Below, piece after piece: positions 5,053-11,983 of a stretch of DNA of 12,216 nucleotides (position 1 is the stretch's first letter; each line of letters begins with the position of its first letter). The stretch comes from CAZONU01 sp965370045. Its GTDB lineage: Bacteria; Planctomycetota; SZUA-567; JAKLDR01. The translations under genes and the position numbers were made by a program. The stretch lies in the NCBI GenBank assembly GCA_965370045.1, contig CBDUSI010000130.1, positions 1-12,216 on the forward strand, in the 5' to 3' direction. The notes beneath the pieces were generated by a model, which saw only the letters and a program-made list of their open reading frames with translations, was not told where the DNA came from and ran no database searches.

Positions 5053-6201
5053 ATGATAAAGGACACGGCCAGCCGGAAACCCGCCGTCCCCCGCGAGGGG
5101 AACAATGGCAGTTCTCCGTGCGCCTCCGTGTCCCCCGTGGTGAAAGATATTCCCTTCCCCCGCGAGGTGCTCATCGACGCCGCGCGCCAGTTCACGCGGG
5201 GAGTGTCCTGGGAACTTATTGCCGAGAACACCGGAACCAGCGCCGGCGACCTGGTTACTTTCAGCATTGACCATCCCGAGGTCTGGGGCCCGCTGTCTGA
5301 GCGCGCGGAGAAGCTGCGCTTGCAGGAGGCCGAGGGAAATACTCTCGCGGGCCTGACGTTGTTGCTCAAGAGCGACGACGAAACCGCCGCCGAGAACGCG
5401 GCGCGCGAACTGCTGATACATCGTCGCCACGTTGAGCGAAGACGTTATCAACCACCAAGACACAAAGACACCAAGAACGTTGAGGGCTTGAACGCGTCGG
5501 AAGCCGCTCGCGAAGCCACCGCGCTTTCCCGCGACCCGGGCTCCAACTTGGTGCCTTGGTGTCTTGGTGGTGAAAACGAAGCTCCGGAAGAGCTAGTGCG
5601 CCGCATCACCTACGCCGCCCACCGCGTGGCCCACGGCGGCGATTACATTACTATTGCGGGCGAAGTAGGCCATCCCCGGGAGGAAGTAACGCGCTGGGCC
5701 TTCATCTACGCGAAAGCCTGGGACAAGGCATATCCAACGTCGCGCCGCACCGCCGCGCAGTTCGGCGCGTCACTGGCGATTAACAGATTGCTGGACTTCG
5801 TAGTGGGCTTCGACCCCAAGCTGGCCGCCCGCGCGGCACGGACGCTGCTGGTACATCGACGGCATATGCACTGGCGACTCCCGGAGCGGCACCTCCGGTG
5901 CCCGACGGGAGGCGCTTCGCTTGCCAGAACCACGCCAGGAGGGCGGAATCTCACGATTTGCCAGGGAGGGCAAAAGACATCGTTTGAGAACGGGACGCAG
6001 AACGGGGAAAGACCCGCAGCCGAGGGGGCGTGCCTACCCGGAAGCGCGGGCACCACCTTAACATATCCGCCATCCGTGGCTCAGGTCGTAGTCGCCATCC
6101 CTGGCGACGGCTCGCTTAAAGTCGCTCGCCGCTCCGGGCCGGCCCGCTCCTCCGGAGCGGTGCGTCCCTCCGCCGATTCCCGCCCCCGGGACGGACCCTG
6201 A
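5053..6201 (+). CDS. Protein with two HTH-like repeat domains and repeat-derived linker and tail
   Basis: A 382-residue protein that I do not recognise by name. Two roughly 95-residue units share one plan. Residues 36-130 begin FPREVLIDAARQF, include a helix-turn-helix-like stretch (VSWELIAENTGTSAGDLVTF, 51-70) and end AARELLIHRRH (117-127). Residues 178-275 begin PEELVRRITYAAH, include DYITIAGEVGHPREEVTRW (197-215) and end AARTLLVHRRH (261-271). The plan resembles DNA-binding proteins of the small-terminase or resolvase-HTH type, so DNA binding is plausible but unproven. The linker (about 132-177) is encoded largely by a long inverted repeat, residues 21-31 by a CTCCGTGT-type repeat, and the tail after about 278 is low-complexity and studded with DNA palindromes. 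The start is ATG 5053 with AAGGGG upstream. It appears monocistronic, and the exact functional end is uncertain. Confidence 0.6.
   Translation: MIKDTASRKPAVPREGNNGSSPCASVSPVVKDIPFPREVLIDAARQFTRGVSWELIAENTGTSAGDLVTFSIDHPEVWGPLSERAEKLRLQEAEGNTLAGLTLLLKSDDETAAENAARELLIHRRHVERRRYQPPRHKDTKNVEGLNASEAAREATALSRDPGSNLVPWCLGGENEAPEELVRRITYAAHRVAHGGDYITIAGEVGHPREEVTRWAFIYAKAWDKAYPTSRRTAAQFGASLAINRLLDFVVGFDPKLAARAARTLLVHRRHMHWRLPERHLRCPTGGASLARTTPGGRNLTICQGGQKTSFENGTQNGERPAAEGACLPGSAGTTLTYPPSVAQVVVAIPGDGSLKVARRSGPARSSGAVRPSADSRPRDGP
5109..5146 (+). repeat. Short interspersed repeat of the CTCCGTGTC/CCGTGGTGA type
   Basis: The stretch reads as T/C- and G-rich words CCGTGCGCC, TCCGTGTCC and CCCGTGGTGAAA in tandem, inside the start of the coding region, where it encodes SSPCASVSPVVK. 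The word pattern matches the right arm of the inverted repeat at 5547-5571 (CTTGGTG words ending in GTGGTGAAA). From memory, this type of sequence is a dispersed intergenic repeat in many environmental bacteria. An 8-bp complement, GGACACGG at 5061-5068 to CCGTGTCC at 5126-5133, is also present. Confidence 0.4.
5451..5571. repeat. Long inverted repeat (25-base arms) inside the HTH-like gene
   Basis: The left arm 5451-5475 (built of ACCACCAAGACAC and ACACCAAG words) and the right arm 5547-5571 (CTTGGTG and TCTTGGTGGT words) are reverse complements at 23 of 25 positions, with 71 bases between them. The arms are internally repetitive. The element is read through in frame and encodes most of the linker between the two HTH-like units. 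It looks like a MITE-like or palindromic element inserted in a gene. No transposase or clear target duplication is visible. Confidence 0.75.
5888..5902. repeat. Small palindrome in the 3' part of the HTH-like gene
   Basis: GGCACC and GGTGCC pair around TCC. It lies just after the second HTH-like unit ends, where protein-like sequence gives way to low-complexity residues. Confidence 0.4.
6091..6191. repeat. Cluster of three palindromes at the 3' end of the HTH-like gene
   Basis: GTCGCCA-TCCC-TGGCGAC is at 6091-6108, CCGCTCC-TCC-GGAGCGG at 6144-6160, and TCCCG-CCCC-CGGGA at 6178-6191, ten bases before the stop codon. All stems are perfect. None has a T-run, so they resemble short intergenic palindromes more than intrinsic terminators, although the last could help end transcription. 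The stretch from here to 6250 is very C-rich. Confidence 0.5.
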
Positions 6202-6249
6202 GGCGAGGGGCGCCCGCCCTCCCCCGCCCTCCCCTCCCCCGCTTCCCTG

Positions 6250-6277
6250 TTGACTGCGCGGCGCGCGGGCCTAGAAT
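6250..6277 (+). promoter_or_regulatory. Promoter of the phosphomannomutase-agmatinase operon
   Basis: TTGACT (6250-6255) and TAGAAT (6272-6277), each 5 of 6 to consensus, are separated by 16 bases. The predicted start near 6284 gives a leader of about 27 bases containing the ribosome site GGGGAGG at 6296-6302. Confidence 0.65.
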
Positions 6278-6310
6278 CGCCCGCCGTCACCGGACGGGGA
6301 GGACCTCTAC

Positions 6311-7645
6311 ATGGCGCTCTTCAAGGCCTATGACGTGCGGGGCGTGGTGCCCTCGGAACTCAATCCTGAGATCGCCGAGAAGATCGGTCGCGCGGCGGTC
6401 GCGGTGCTCAAGGCCAAGAGCATGGTCGTGGGCCGCGACGTGCGCAACTCCGGGCCGGAGATCTCCGCGGCCTTCGCCGGCGGGGTCAACGCCGCGGGCT
6501 GCGAGGTGATCGACATCGGCTCCTGCACCACGCCGATGAACTACTTCGCGGTGGGTTCGCTGGGCACCGACGCCGCGGCCATGGTCACCGCCAGCCACAA
6601 CCCGCCGGAGTACAACGGCTTCAAGTTCAGCCGCGCGGGCGGGCTGCCGGTAAGCGGCGAAACCGGGCTCAAGGACATGGAGAAGCTGGTCTTCGAGGGC
6701 CCGCTGCCCAGCGACGCCGCCAAGCCGGGCAAGGTCACCACGAAGGACATCAGGGGAGAGTACCGCGAGCACCTCCTGAAGTTCGCCAAGGACTTGAAGC
6801 CCCTCAAGGTCGCCGTGGACACCGCCAACGGCGCGGTCGGCCCGCACTTCACCGAGTACACCGCGGGCTTGCCGCTGGAGTTGGTGCCCCTCTTCTTCGA
6901 GCCCGACGGGAGCTTCCCCAACCACGAGCCCAACCCGCTCAAGGCCGAGAACATGAAGTGGCTGCAGGAGGCGGTGCGCGAGAACGGGTGCGACCTGGGC
7001 GTGGCCTTCGACGGCGACGGCGACCGCTCCATGATGGTGGATGAGAAGGGGGAGATCGTCTCCTGCGACCTGGTGACGGCATTGCTGGCCCCCTGGATGC
7101 TCCGCGAGGAGCGCTCCGGCAGCGCCGTGGTCTACGACTTGAGAAGCAGCTGGGTGGTCGCCGAGGAAATCGAGGCCGCCGGCGGCGCTCCCGTAGAGAG
7201 CCGCGTGGGCCACTCCTACATCAAGGCGATCATGCGCGAGAAGAACGCGGTCTTCGGCGGTGAGCTCAGCGGCCACTACTACTTCCGCGACAACTGGTGC
7301 TGCGACTCCGGGGAAATCGCTTTCTTCGTGCTCTGGAGCCTGCTCTCCGACGCCGGCCGCACACTGGGCGAGCTGATTGCGCCGCTCAAGCGCTACCACG
7401 CCAGCGGGGAGATCAACTTCGAGGTCGAGGAAAAGGACGCCATGATCGAGAAGATCGGCCGGGAGTTCTCCGACGGGCAGATCTACTACCTCGACGGTAT
7501 CAGCGTCAAGTATGCCGACTGGCATTTCAACGTCAGAAAGAGCAATACCGAGCCGCTGCTGCGCCTGACCCTGGAGGCCAAGAGCCGCGAAAGCATGACG
7601 AAAAACCTCTCGCGCGTCCGGGCGGCCATCGAGGCGGGAGCCTGA
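6311..7645 (+). CDS. Phosphomannomutase / phosphoglucomutase (alpha-D-phosphohexomutase family)
   Basis: A 444-residue, apparently complete cytoplasmic enzyme that moves phosphate between C6 and C1 of hexoses through a phosphoserine and Mg2+, supplying mannose-1-P or glucose-1-P for nucleotide sugars. All four family sites are visible: the catalytic loop TASHNP with Ser95, the metal loop DGDGDR at 234-239, the sugar-binding loop GGELSGH at 316-322, and the phosphate-binding loop RKSNTEP at 409-415. GELSGH and the length near 450 point to the bacterial PMM/PGM (ManB/AlgC-like) group rather than GlmM or large Pgm. Glucose versus mannose preference cannot be decided. The start ATG is eight bases after GGGGAGG. 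The stop is 11 bases before the agmatinase start, so the two genes are almost certainly co-transcribed. I leave the symbol blank because naming is ambiguous (manB, algC). Confidence 0.93.
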   Translation: MALFKAYDVRGVVPSELNPEIAEKIGRAAVAVLKAKSMVVGRDVRNSGPEISAAFAGGVNAAGCEVIDIGSCTTPMNYFAVGSLGTDAAAMVTASHNPPEYNGFKFSRAGGLPVSGETGLKDMEKLVFEGPLPSDAAKPGKVTTKDIRGEYREHLLKFAKDLKPLKVAVDTANGAVGPHFTEYTAGLPLELVPLFFEPDGSFPNHEPNPLKAENMKWLQEAVRENGCDLGVAFDGDGDRSMMVDEKGEIVSCDLVTALLAPWMLREERSGSAVVYDLRSSWVVAEEIEAAGGAPVESRVGHSYIKAIMREKNAVFGGELSGHYYFRDNWCCDSGEIAFFVLWSLLSDAGRTLGELIAPLKRYHASGEINFEVEEKDAMIEKIGREFSDGQIYYLDGISVKYADWHFNVRKSNTEPLLRLTLEAKSRESMTKNLSRVRAAIEAGA

Positions 7646-7656
7646 GGGGCGGCCAC

Positions 7657-8598
7657 GTGACTAAGCGCGCCGAAGCCCCCCAGCCGCCCGGCGGCTCCTT
7701 CTGGCCCCACCCCTGCTTCCTGGGGCTGGCCCCCGGCGACAGCGACTACCGGCGCTCGAAAGTCGCAATCCTGCCGATCCCCTACGAGGCAACCACCAGC
7801 TACGGCGCGGGGGCACGTTTCGGGCCTGGGGCGATCATCGACGCCAGCAAGGAGCTGGAGTTCTACGACCCGGTTACAGGCAGCGAGGCGGCCACCGAGC
7901 TCGGCTTTCACACCCTGCCGCCCGTCTTCCCGGACTTCTCCGGCCCCGGTAACATGATCGCCGCGATATCCAAATGCGCCGCGCCGCTTTACAGGTCGGG
8001 CAAGTTCGTGCTGGCGCTGGGCGGGGAACACTCCGTAACCGTGGGCCTGGTTCGCGCGGCCAGACGCAAGTGGCGAGACCTCTGCGTGGTCCAGCTCGAC
8101 GCCCACGCTGACCTGCGCGACGAGTACGAAGGCACGCGCTTCAGCCACGCCTGCTCCGCGCGCCGCGCGCTGGACGAGTTGAAACCGTCGAAGAAGCTGC
8201 AGCTGGTGCAGGTCGGCGTCCGCAACATCTCCCGCGAGGGCCACGCCTTCCTGAAGGCCCAGGGGCAGCGGGTCCGGACTTTCCCTGCGGACTATATCAT
8301 CGCGGACTCGACCGGGCTGTGGGTGGAGGAGCTCGGCGAGCTGGTCGCCGGTCGCGATGTTTATCTCACCGTGGACCTCGACGCGCTGGACCCCTCGATA
8401 ATGCCGGCGGTCGGCACCCCGGAGCCGGGCGGACTCCTCTGGCACCACGTCACCGCGCTGGTGGAGAAGGTCGCCGGGGCCGCGCGCATCGTGGCCGCGG
8501 ACCTCGTGGAGTTGGCCCCCCAGCCCGGCAACCACGCCCCCGACTTCCTGGCCGCCAAGCTGGGCTATCTCGTCGCGCGGAGGGCGCTGGGCAAGTAA
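7657..8598 (+). CDS. speB: Agmatinase (ureohydrolase family)
   Basis: A 313-residue member of the arginase/agmatinase family, binuclear-manganese hydrolases. Agmatinase cleaves agmatine to putrescine and urea in the arginine-decarboxylase route to polyamines. All metal ligands are present: His125 in GGEHSVT (122-128), Asp148, His150 and Asp152 in LDAHADLRD (147-155), and Asp240 and Asp242 in TVDLDALDP (238-246). The N-terminal FLG and PIPYEATTSYGAGARFGP segment fits SpeB-type enzymes, but arginase-like relatives such as guanidinobutyrase cannot be excluded by motif. The start is GTG 7657, seven bases after GAGGGG, which overlaps the phosphomannomutase stop codon. Longer in-frame extension would overlap the mutase. 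No other polyamine gene is adjacent. The operon partner is a sugar-phosphate mutase, an unusual pairing. Confidence 0.88.
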   Translation: MTKRAEAPQPPGGSFWPHPCFLGLAPGDSDYRRSKVAILPIPYEATTSYGAGARFGPGAIIDASKELEFYDPVTGSEAATELGFHTLPPVFPDFSGPGNMIAAISKCAAPLYRSGKFVLALGGEHSVTVGLVRAARRKWRDLCVVQLDAHADLRDEYEGTRFSHACSARRALDELKPSKKLQLVQVGVRNISREGHAFLKAQGQRVRTFPADYIIADSTGLWVEELGELVAGRDVYLTVDLDALDPSIMPAVGTPEPGGLLWHHVTALVEKVAGAARIVAADLVELAPQPGNHAPDFLAAKLGYLVARRALGK

Positions 8599-8600
8599 AA

Positions 8601-8620
8601 CGCGCGGGCTCGCCCGCGCG
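8601..8620. terminator. Bidirectional terminator between convergent operons
   Basis: A perfect 9-bp stem, CGCGCGGGC (8601-8609) with GCCCGCGCG (8612-8620), sits two bases after the agmatinase stop. On the minus strand it is followed by TTTTACTT, so it is a good intrinsic terminator for the pilin operon. On the plus strand the tail CTCCGTTATT is weaker. Confidence 0.7.
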
Positions 8621-8662
8621 CTCCGTTATTCGTTGGGGTGTCTATTATGGACGGACGGAAAG

Positions 8663-9232
8663 CTACTCTATCGCCGGGCCCTTCACCACCGGGGCGTCAT
8701 TGCCCTTGCCGGCAATCACCTTCCCGTGACGGTCGGAGGGTATCCGCTTGGGCGCCGCCGGCCGCGCGCCCAGGGCGGAGTCCGACTCGATCTCGTCGTC
8801 CAGCCTGGCCCTGGACTTTTCGTCAGTCGCCAGCGGGGTCTTCTCGGTGACCAGGGTGCGCAGGTTGATCTCCATCAAGTTGGTCTTGTGCTTGGTGCGT
8901 CCCAGCTTGGCGCCCTTGGCATCGGCCAGCAGCTTCTTGGCCCGGGGCAGCCTGACATTCCCCTTGCCCGCCCACTCGTCGCCGTGCTCCAAGGATGCTT
9001 TGACGGTTGCCGCGAACTGGGTCGAATTCGGAATCCGGTACTTGGGCGGCCCTTTTCTCACCGAGGTCGAGCCCGCGCCCCACAGGAGCCCGGCCGCTGC
9101 CCCGCCCAGCAGTATCACGATTGCCACCACCGCCAGCCTGGCCGTCGGCTTGGCCTTCTTCGCCTTCTCTTCGCTCTTGAACTTCTTCTTGCCCACCGGC
9201 CGGGGCAGGGGGCGGGACATCATCGGAGTCAT
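8663..9232 (-). CDS. Single-pass membrane protein of the pilin operon, unknown function
   Basis: A 189-residue protein with a lysine-rich cytoplasmic N-terminus (KKKFKSEEKAKKAKP, 15-29), one hydrophobic segment (about 32-51, ARLAVVAIVILLGGAAAGLL) and a charged hydrophilic remainder without cysteines, with conserved-looking patches LPRAKKLLADAKGAKLG (95-111) and a proline/lysine-rich tail. The topology suggests an inner-membrane anchor with a periplasmic part. The start ATG 9232 has GGAGAGG seven bases upstream, overlapping the end of the PilX-like gene, and only one base separates the PilX-like stop from this ATG, so translation is probably coupled. I do not recognise a family. Position alone suggests a partner of the minor pilins, in the way PilO- or PilP-like proteins are partners, but no such homology is visible. 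Confidence 0.7.
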   Translation of the reverse strand: MTPMMSRPLPRPVGKKKFKSEEKAKKAKPTARLAVVAIVILLGGAAAGLLWGAGSTSVRKGPPKYRIPNSTQFAATVKASLEHGDEWAGKGNVRLPRAKKLLADAKGAKLGRTKHKTNLMEINLRTLVTEKTPLATDEKSRARLDDEIESDSALGARPAAPKRIPSDRHGKVIAGKGNDAPVVKGPAIE

Positions 9233-9233
9233 T

Positions 9234-10703
9234 TTACATCCTCTCCACGTTCTGGGTGACGTGCCAGTTGCGGAAGGCCGGCCCGGCGCCGCCGGGGAAC
9301 CCGGGGGGCGGGTTGCCGTAGAGGTACGGGTCGTAGGCGTAGCAGCGGTAGCTGAAGAAACTGGACACCGGGTTGGTGCCGGCGGTGATGATGCAGCCAT
9401 TGATCCAGAGGTTGCTCTTCTTGCCGCCCATCTTCGGACGTATCACGTCTCCCGAGCTGAACAGCGCCGCGTGGATCTCACGGTTGTCGCCTTCTCCGGT
9501 GATGTAGATGGTATCGGCGGTGACGATGCCCAGCGCCGGGTTGCTCTTCTCGCCATCGATCACCGGGGCGCGGCTGTCCCAGTCGGGATTCTCCACGTAC
9601 TCGTATTCCGGGCTGTTCCAGTTGCCCATCATCGACCAGGACTGGCTGGCGGCATCAAAGGGAATGGGCTCGCCGGTGGCCTTGTTGCGCAGCACCCACT
9701 GCCCTTCACCGGCATCATCGGTGTAGCGCATCGGCCCGTCGATGGAAACAGTGACCGGGCAGATCAGCGACATGCGGCGGCTGAGGTTGCCTCTGACGGT
9801 GACCGGCCCCGTGGAGTACAGGGTCCCCTGGTGGTTCACGTCGACGTCCGCCTCGGTCAGGGTCCTGCCGCCACTGGTGCTGACCACCGTCATCTTGTTC
9901 TGCTTGAAGGTGACATCGACCTCCAGGTCGTCGGCCGGGAAGATCCCCGTCGCGTTCTTGAACTTGATCTTGAAGTTCGCATCGTTCCAGTCGTATATCT
10001 GGGCGCCCTTCGGCGCGCTCTCGGCCAGGTCCTTGAGCTCGTCGATGCCCGGCAGGTTGACGTAGGGCACGCCACCGGTGGCCGACTTGTAGAAGGTCAC
10101 CGTGCTCTTGCCGGGACCCGAATACCCGATCTTGCCGCTGGCGGTGACGTCGTCGTAAAAGGTTACGTAGCTCCCGATCACGTTGAGGTTGCCGTTGGCG
10201 TGGACCTTGGCGCCGTAGCTGGCGTAGTTGCCGATGTTCAGGTTGCCGTTGTGCACGAAGCGCGCGTAGTCGGCGAAGTACGTCGCGCCCTGGGCCGTCG
10301 TGGTCAGCGTGGTGAGCGCGCCGTTCTGCTGGTTCACGGCCGTCGAGGTGGCCAGGTACCACGTCCCGCTATCGCTCCGCACCTGGACGCTGATGGTGTA
10401 CTTGATGGTGTCGTTCTCGACAGTGAAGGTGGTCTCCCCGTTCGAGAAGGTCGCCAGCGCCTTACCGTCGTTGGCGCCCAACCAGGCGCCATCCCGGGTG
10501 ACCTCCAGCCTGAGCCGCTCCAGCCCGGCCTCCGCCGCGTACATCCGCATCAGGCGCTCTTCGGAGCGCATTTCCGACACGTCCCGCCGGGCATGCAACA
10601 CCAGCATGGTGCCCACCAGCCCGGAGAAGACCAGCAACAGGGACATCACTATGATCAGCGCGGTGCCCTGCCGGTCCCTGGGGTTTCTCTCAGTCAGCAA
10701 CAT
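9234..10703 (-). CDS. Long PilX-like minor pilin / pilus assembly protein
   Basis: A 489-residue protein. Residues 12-36 (QGTALIIVMSLLLVFSGLVG and beyond) are a PilX-type N-terminal hydrophobic helix, continued by MRSEERLMRMYAAEAGLERLRLEV (45-68), the conserved PilX_N pattern in which AAEAGLE follows the helix. The remainder is much longer than classical PilX (about 190 residues) and beta-rich. It has beta-helix-like steps such as GNLNIGNYASYGAKVHANGN (153-172), LYSTGPVTVRGNL (295-307) and TADTIYITGEG (396-406), resembling the DUF4900-type PilX-like proteins of environmental phyla. PilX has no standard prepilin cleavage motif here; G13-T14 with no Glu at +5 is atypical. The start ATG 10703 is six bases after AGGAGG. 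An upstream in-frame TTG (10733) overlaps the previous stop and is less likely. It is the third gene of the pilin operon. Confidence 0.8.
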   Translation of the reverse strand: MLLTERNPRDRQGTALIIVMSLLLVFSGLVGTMLVLHARRDVSEMRSEERLMRMYAAEAGLERLRLEVTRDGAWLGANDGKALATFSNGETTFTVENDTIKYTISVQVRSDSGTWYLATSTAVNQQNGALTTLTTTAQGATYFADYARFVHNGNLNIGNYASYGAKVHANGNLNVIGSYVTFYDDVTASGKIGYSGPGKSTVTFYKSATGGVPYVNLPGIDELKDLAESAPKGAQIYDWNDANFKIKFKNATGIFPADDLEVDVTFKQNKMTVVSTSGGRTLTEADVDVNHQGTLYSTGPVTVRGNLSRRMSLICPVTVSIDGPMRYTDDAGEGQWVLRNKATGEPIPFDAASQSWSMMGNWNSPEYEYVENPDWDSRAPVIDGEKSNPALGIVTADTIYITGEGDNREIHAALFSSGDVIRPKMGGKKSNLWINGCIITAGTNPVSSFFSYRCYAYDPYLYGNPPPGFPGGAGPAFRNWHVTQNVERM

Positions 10704-10729
10704 CGGCCACCTCCTCCGAGTTCCCTCGG

Positions 10730-11491
10730 TCAATTCCGGTTACGGCTGAGCACCTCGTTGGTCAGCGTGGTGACTACGCTGCCGCCGACCAGACCCGGGA
10801 ACCTGTGAGCCACCTCGCTGCGGATCGTGAGGCGCAGCGGACGGACCTCCTGGTCCTGGATAGCATCTTCAATCAGGTCGGGATCGATTGCGAAATCGAC
10901 GGCCTCTTCCATCACCGGCACCGCGGCCTCCAACTGCACGAAGAGCCCGCCGAGCACCAGTATCTTCTGATTGGCGGCCACCGTCCCGTCGCGCTGGAAC
11001 TTGGTGCCGTCCGAAAGCGTGATGGTGGTGGCGGTGATGTTGGTCACCGAAATCGAGTTGGTGTAGCTGCGCAGAGTGTAGTCGTCGTACCGCCGAATGA
11101 ACCCGCCGTTGATGCCCGGCTGGGTGATGTAGCAGTAGACGCGGATGCTCTGCCACACCGGCTGGTTCTGCACCGCACCGCCGGACCTGTAGATGAAGCT
11201 GTCATTCTGGTCGCGGGCACACGGGAAGGCGAAGGCCGTCTGCGCCCGGCCATCCTCCACGAACTGGTAGAAGGTCACCTTGGCGGGCGTGGTCTCCTTG
11301 AGGTCCTGGATGATGCGGTCGACCGCGTCCTGGACCTGGCCTTCGATGTGGGTCTGGTTCAGGTCCATTTCCGCCGAACCCATGGCCCGCCCGAACATGC
11401 CCATGAGCATGGCGATCAGCAGCCCGAAGATCGACGAGGCAATGACAACCTCCAGCAGGTTGTAGCCGGCGCGGTTTCTGGCGTTTCTCAT
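10730..11491 (-). CDS. Type IV prepilin-like protein, PilW/GspJ type
   Basis: A 253-residue minor pilin or pseudopilin. The leader MRNARNRAG ends at Gly9, followed by YNLLEVVIASSIFGLLIAML (10-29), with Glu14 at position +5 of the mature protein as prepilin peptidase substrates require. Tyr replaces the usual Phe at +1. The C-terminal globular part (about 40-253) is beta-rich and includes two cysteines (about 91 and 119) that could form a disulfide. Size and second position in the operon fit PilW or the GspJ pseudopilin. The start ATG 11491 has AGGAGGG seven bases upstream, and this site overlaps the stop codon of the preceding gene (11504-11506), suggesting translational coupling. A type IV pilus and a type II secretion system cannot be distinguished without the rest of the machinery. 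Confidence 0.85.
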   Translation of the reverse strand: MRNARNRAGYNLLEVVIASSIFGLLIAMLMGMFGRAMGSAEMDLNQTHIEGQVQDAVDRIIQDLKETTPAKVTFYQFVEDGRAQTAFAFPCARDQNDSFIYRSGGAVQNQPVWQSIRVYCYITQPGINGGFIRRYDDYTLRSYTNSISVTNITATTITLSDGTKFQRDGTVAANQKILVLGGLFVQLEAAVPVMEEAVDFAIDPDLIEDAIQDQEVRPLRLTIRSEVAHRFPGLVGGSVVTTLTNEVLSRNRN

Positions 11492-11503
11492 CGCCGTGCC
11501 CTC

Positions 11504-11887
11504 CTAAGTCCTGGTCCGCACTGCGGTCAGCACCACGTTGTACTCCGCCACCTCCAGGCGCACCAGGTAAGCCTTGTCACCGACGTCGCCGGCCGCGCCC
11601 CACTTGAGGTCCGTGATGGTGATCGTGCCCTGGGCCGCGTCGCTGGTGGTCTGCAGCACCGCGAAGGTGTTGCCGTCCTGCAAAATCATGCTGTCGATAT
11701 CCTCGGCCAGCAGCACCTCCATGGCCTGGTGGCCCGCGCGATAGGCAATGGTCCGCTCGTACAGCCAACGATTGCTGTTGTCGATCTTGGTCATCAGGGC
11801 GAGCACGCCCACACACATCATCCCGGCAATGGCCACGGCAAACATGACCTCAAGCAGCGAGAAGCCCTTGCTGTCTCTGAGCTTCAT
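11504..11887 (-). CDS. Type IV prepilin-like protein, PilV/GspI type
   Basis: A 127-residue minor pilin or pseudopilin and the first gene of the operon. The leader MKLRDSKG is cleaved after Gly8. FSLLEVMFAVAIAGMMCVGV (9-28) is the classic hydrophobic helix, with Glu13 at +5. The short C-terminal domain (about 40-127) is beta-rich, as in PilV or GspI. The start ATG 11887 has GAGGAGG eight bases upstream. Longer in-frame starts (11914, 11962) would add residues ahead of an already complete prepilin leader and are rejected. The stop is 12 bases before the next gene. Confidence 0.85.
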   Translation of the reverse strand: MKLRDSKGFSLLEVMFAVAIAGMMCVGVLALMTKIDNSNRWLYERTIAYRAGHQAMEVLLAEDIDSMILQDGNTFAVLQTTSDAAQGTITITDLKWGAAGDVGDKAYLVRLEVAEYNVVLTAVRTRT

Positions 11888-11983
11888 AACTCTGTCCTCC
11901 TCCCGTGCACACATCTCTGTTACCTCCGGCAGCCCATAAGCAACTGGCGTGCTACGCGACAAGTCAAGTGAAGGAATGTACGT

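Noticed and set aside
5101..5580. CRISPR array
   Set aside because: The repeated CTTGGTG / CTCCGTG words are short, degenerate and inverted, without regularly spaced identical repeats, and no cas gene is present.
6287..7525. Long minus-strand open frame opposite the phosphomannomutase gene
   Set aside because: It is a shadow frame caused by high third-position G+C. The plus strand carries all four phosphohexomutase motifs.
8748..10808. A 686-codon plus-strand open frame opposite the PilX-like gene
   Set aside because: Although longer than the real gene, its translation is H/R/V-rich without domains, while the minus strand has the PilX pattern, ribosome sites and operon spacing.
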